Shown here: one piece after another, positions 6,260-7,923 of the stretch
How positions within the stretch are numbered: position 1 is the first letter of the stretch
How the letters are laid out: each line of letters opens with the position of its first letter
Origin: JBBREP01 sp036501845
GTDB lineage: Bacteria; Actinomycetota; Acidimicrobiia; IMCC26256; PALSA-610
Length of the DNA: 7,923 bases
Assembly: GCA_036501845.1 (NCBI GenBank)
Contig: DASXZO010000038.1
Location: 1-7,923, forward strand
Reading direction: 5' to 3'
Notes under the pieces: model-generated
Seen by the model: only the letters and a program-made list of their open reading frames with translations
Told to the model about the DNA's origin: nothing
The model's database searches: none
Position numbers and translations under genes: made by a program

Positions 6260-6670
6260 ATGGCAGTGACGTACGAGTGGCGTGGTCATTTCGAGAGTCG
6301 CGAAGCGAACGCCTTGCACGCGGAGGCGTTCGAGACGCGCGTATTCAGCGATTCGGAATGGAACTGGGTGGAGCAGGTCGCAGCGCACAGCCTCGGCTGG
6401 GTGACGGCACGCTCAGATGCCGGCACACTTGCCGGCTTTGTGAACGTGCTGTGGGACGGGCTCGTGCACGCGTGGCTGCAGGACATGATGGTTGCGCAAT
6501 CCGAACGCCGTGGCGGTGTCGGGGTGGCGCTGGTGCAACACGCGCGGGACGGCGCGGCGACCGCTGGTTGTGAATTCCTACACGTCGACTTCGACGACCA
6601 CCTCATCCCCTTCTATTTCGACGCGTGCGGTTTCACCCCCACACGCGCCGGCCTCATGCATTTACGCTGA
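6260..6670 (+). CDS. GNAT-family N-acetyltransferase
   Basis: A 136-residue single-domain acetyltransferase that would transfer acetyl from acetyl-CoA to an amine of an unknown small molecule or protein. The acetyl-CoA-binding motif A is seen as strand WLQDMMVAQSERRGGVGVALVQHA (72-95), with R83-R-G-G-V-G88 fitting R-x-x-G-x-G. It is followed by CEFLHVDFDD (104-113) and the C-terminal FYFDACGFTPT (118-128), the usual N/Y-FY-x-x-x-GF ending. The N-terminal half (YEWRGHFESREANALHAEAF) is the less conserved substrate side. ATG 6260 is chosen over an in-frame extension to 6197, which would run into the divergent DUF664 promoter. There is no good Shine-Dalgarno; GACAAT lies 6 nt upstream. A strong inverted repeat follows 25 bp after the stop. 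Confidence 0.9.
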   Translation: MAVTYEWRGHFESREANALHAEAFETRVFSDSEWNWVEQVAAHSLGWVTARSDAGTLAGFVNVLWDGLVHAWLQDMMVAQSERRGGVGVALVQHARDGAATAGCEFLHVDFDDHLIPFYFDACGFTPTRAGLMHLR

Positions 6671-6694
6671 CGATCTTCGCCAGACGGCGCTTGA

Positions 6695-6745
6695 CGACCT
6701 TTCGCCCGTCAATGCCCGCTACGGAAACTCACGGGCGAAAGGTCG
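6695..6745 (+). repeat. Perfect 15-bp inverted repeat (terminator, attenuator or operator)
   Basis: CGACCTTTCGCCCGT (6695-6709) is perfectly complementary to ACGGGCGAAAGGTCG (6731-6745), around a 21-nt loop. It starts 25 bp after the GNAT stop and ends 23 bp before the methyltransferase ATG. As RNA it makes a stable stem, but no U-run follows, so it is not a classical intrinsic terminator; U-less terminators have been proposed in actinobacteria. It could also act as an attenuator or a spaced protein-binding site for the methyltransferase gene. Confidence 0.6.
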
Positions 6746-6754
6746 GCACCGCGT

Positions 6755-6767
6755 GCGACAGTGTCGC
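6755..6767. promoter_or_regulatory. 13-bp palindrome just before the methyltransferase start
   Basis: GCGACA-G-TGTCGC is a perfect odd-centred inverted repeat ending one base before the ATG at 6769. It overlaps GACAGT (6757-6762), a -10-like hexamer ending 6 nt before the ATG. A protein bound here would block transcription start. By position it is a candidate operator; no regulator is identifiable in the window. Confidence 0.3.
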
Positions 6768-6768
6768 G

Positions 6769-7506
6769 ATGACCGAGGTTCAGTTCGATGCGCGAGCAGC
6801 GGCGGTGTACGACGAGACGTCGGCCGTCATGTTCGAACCGGCCGTAGTCGAGCCCACCGTCGACTTCCTTGCCGACCTCGCCCGCGGTCGCCCGGCCCTC
6901 GAGCTTGCGATCGGCACTGGCCGGATCGCGTTGCCGTTGAGCGCCCGCGGGGTCGAGGTGCACGGCATCGACATCTCGGAACCGATGGTCGACCGTCTGC
7001 GCTCGAAGCCCGGCAGCGAACGAATCGACGTGACGATCGGCGACTTCGCCACGACGCGGGTCGACGGCGCGTTCGGGTTGGTGTACTTGGTGTTCAACAC
7101 GATCGGCAACGTCGAGACGCAGGACGAGCAGGTCGACATCTTCTGCAACGCCGCGGCGCACCTCGAGCCCGGAGGCGTGTTCGTGATCGAGGTCGGCATC
7201 CCGCAGTTGCAGCGGTTGCCTCCCGGCGATCGCTCCCATGTGGCCGAGCTCAGCCCCACCCATGTGTGCGTCGACGAGTTCGAGCTCTCCGACCAGATCG
7301 AGTGGTCACACCACTGGTACATGGCCGACGGCCATTGGGAGCATTTCTCCGGCGCGTACCGCTACGTGTGGCCGGCCGAGCTCGACCTGATGGCTCGCAT
7401 CGCCGGGCTCCGGCTGCGCGAACGCGTCGGCGGTTGGGATCGCTCGCGGTTCACGAGCAAGAGCGGCATGCACGTCTCCGTCTGGGAGAAGCCCCACACG
7501 GATTGA
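6769..7506 (+). CDS. Class I SAM-dependent methyltransferase
   Basis: A 245-residue Rossmann-fold methyltransferase using S-adenosylmethionine; the acceptor is unknown. Motif I is ALELAIGTGRIALPLSARG (43-61), with E45 and the G49-T-G51 turn. The acidic residue that holds the SAM ribose is D68 in VHGIDISEPMVDRL. Motif II-like VYLVFNTIGNV and post-II HLEPGGVFVIEV follow. The C-terminal part (SHHWYMADGHWEHFSGAYRYVWPAEL) forms the substrate side and resembles many actinobacterial proteins annotated only as class I methyltransferase. ATG 6769 is chosen because FDARAAAVYDE, the family's usual N-terminus, starts right after it; the open frame to 6625 lies over the GNAT end and the inverted repeat. 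It lacks a Shine-Dalgarno. The following dehydrogenase gene starts 16 nt after its stop. Confidence 0.92.
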   Translation: MTEVQFDARAAAVYDETSAVMFEPAVVEPTVDFLADLARGRPALELAIGTGRIALPLSARGVEVHGIDISEPMVDRLRSKPGSERIDVTIGDFATTRVDGAFGLVYLVFNTIGNVETQDEQVDIFCNAAAHLEPGGVFVIEVGIPQLQRLPPGDRSHVAELSPTHVCVDEFELSDQIEWSHHWYMADGHWEHFSGAYRYVWPAELDLMARIAGLRLRERVGGWDRSRFTSKSGMHVSVWEKPHTD

Positions 7507-7522
7507 CTACCGTGCGCAGCCG

Positions 7523-7923
7523 ATGGATCTCGCTCCTACGGCCGACGAGACTGCGCTGCGCGACGAGTGCCGCGCCTGGCTGCGTGAACATCTCCCGTGG
7601 GAGTACGGCGTAGGACTCCCGCCGCGCTTCGCGACGCTCGCCGAAGAGGTGGCGTTCGGCCGCGAGTGGCAGGCCACGCTCGCGAGCGGCCGTTGGGTAG
7701 GCGTGGCCTGGCCGCGCGAGTACGGCGGGCGCGGCGGCGGCGCGATCGAGCACTACATCGTCACCGAAGAGCTCGCCCGGGCCGGCGCGCCCGAGCTCGT
7801 GGGACGAATCGGCGTGAACCTGCTGGGCCCCACGGTGCTGCAGCACGGCACGGCCGAGCAGCGTGAGCGTTTCCTGCCGACGATCCTCGACGCGAGCCGC
7901 ATCTGGTGCCAGCTGTTCAGCGA
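7523..7923 (+). CDS. Acyl-CoA dehydrogenase, N-terminal part, runs off the window
   Basis: The first 133 codons of a FadE-type acyl-CoA dehydrogenase; the rest lies outside. The N-terminal helical domain is clear: MDLAPTADETALRDECRAWL at the start, then GVAWPREYGGRGGGAIEHYIVTEELARAGAP, and LGPTVLQHGTAEQRERFLPTIL about 100-125. It ends at IWCQLFSE, exactly where the FAD/substrate loop begins (usually continuing PGAGSDLA), so unlike the dehydrogenase at 2369-3490 this one looks like the flavin-binding, catalytic type. ATG 7523 lies 16 nt after the methyltransferase stop. There is no Shine-Dalgarno, but TACCGT (7508-7513) ends 9 nt upstream and could give a separate, nearly leaderless transcript. 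Catalytic residues cannot be checked here. Confidence 0.9.
   Translation, partial: MDLAPTADETALRDECRAWLREHLPWEYGVGLPPRFATLAEEVAFGREWQATLASGRWVGVAWPREYGGRGGGAIEHYIVTEELARAGAPELVGRIGVNLLGPTVLQHGTAEQRERFLPTILDASRIWCQLFS

Noticed and set aside
6211..6261. ATG at 6261 as start of the DUF664 gene
   Set aside because: Adds a Pro/Arg-rich 17-residue stretch, overlaps the GNAT start codon and removes all room for the divergent promoters.
6492..7613. Plus-strand open frame of about 373 codons across GNAT, methyltransferase and second dehydrogenase
   Set aside because: Arg-rich out-of-frame reading of three genes with clear motifs in other frames.

Overview
This is GC-rich, gene-dense chromosomal DNA, most consistent with Actinomycetota. 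An acidimicrobial or related environmental actinobacterium is my guess from three things: actinobacterial-style FadE acyl-CoA dehydrogenases, a zinc anti-sigma/ECF pair, and several SD-less starts that look leaderless. No marker gene fixes the taxonomy. No RNA gene, CRISPR array, insertion sequence or phage gene is visible, and no gap between genes exceeds 270 bp.

Left part (1-3490). The 3' part of an acyl-CoA/AMP ligase gene (+) runs in from outside the window. It meets, tail to tail with a 14-bp overlap, a minus-strand group. Read in its own direction, that group is an acyl-CoA dehydrogenase (3490 to 2369), a 77-bp gap with an ECF-type promoter candidate, an ECF sigma factor (2291 to 1749), and its membrane-bound ZAS anti-sigma factor (1759 to 1061). 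The last two overlap by 11 bp and should be translationally coupled. The ligase and dehydrogenase point to acyl-CoA catabolism. The sigma/anti-sigma pair is a self-contained envelope or redox signalling module.

Middle (3491-5188). A 267-bp divergent promoter region separates the dehydrogenase from a complete citrate synthase gene (gltA, 3758-5053). The region holds a perfect 14-bp palindrome, an 11-bp palindrome beside a possible -10, tandem CGTGAA repeats, and a GC hairpin directly before the gltA Shine-Dalgarno. Citrate synthase consumes the acetyl-CoA that acyl-CoA oxidation yields, so sharing this region makes metabolic sense. A 135-bp convergent gap follows, without a clear terminator.

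Right part (5189-7923). A small P-loop kinase-like NTPase and a DUF664/DinB-like protein form a minus-strand pair with an ATGA overlap. A GNAT acetyltransferase diverges from them only 49 bp away. Then come a 98-bp gap with a perfect 15-bp inverted repeat, a class I SAM methyltransferase, and the 5' end of a second acyl-CoA dehydrogenase that runs off the window.

I see no convincing novel multi-gene system. The items most worth checking are the 15-bp inverted repeat before the methyltransferase, the dehydrogenase with no acid at the usual catalytic-base position, the candidate autoregulatory ECF promoter, and the recurrent SD-less starts preceded by -10-like hexamers.
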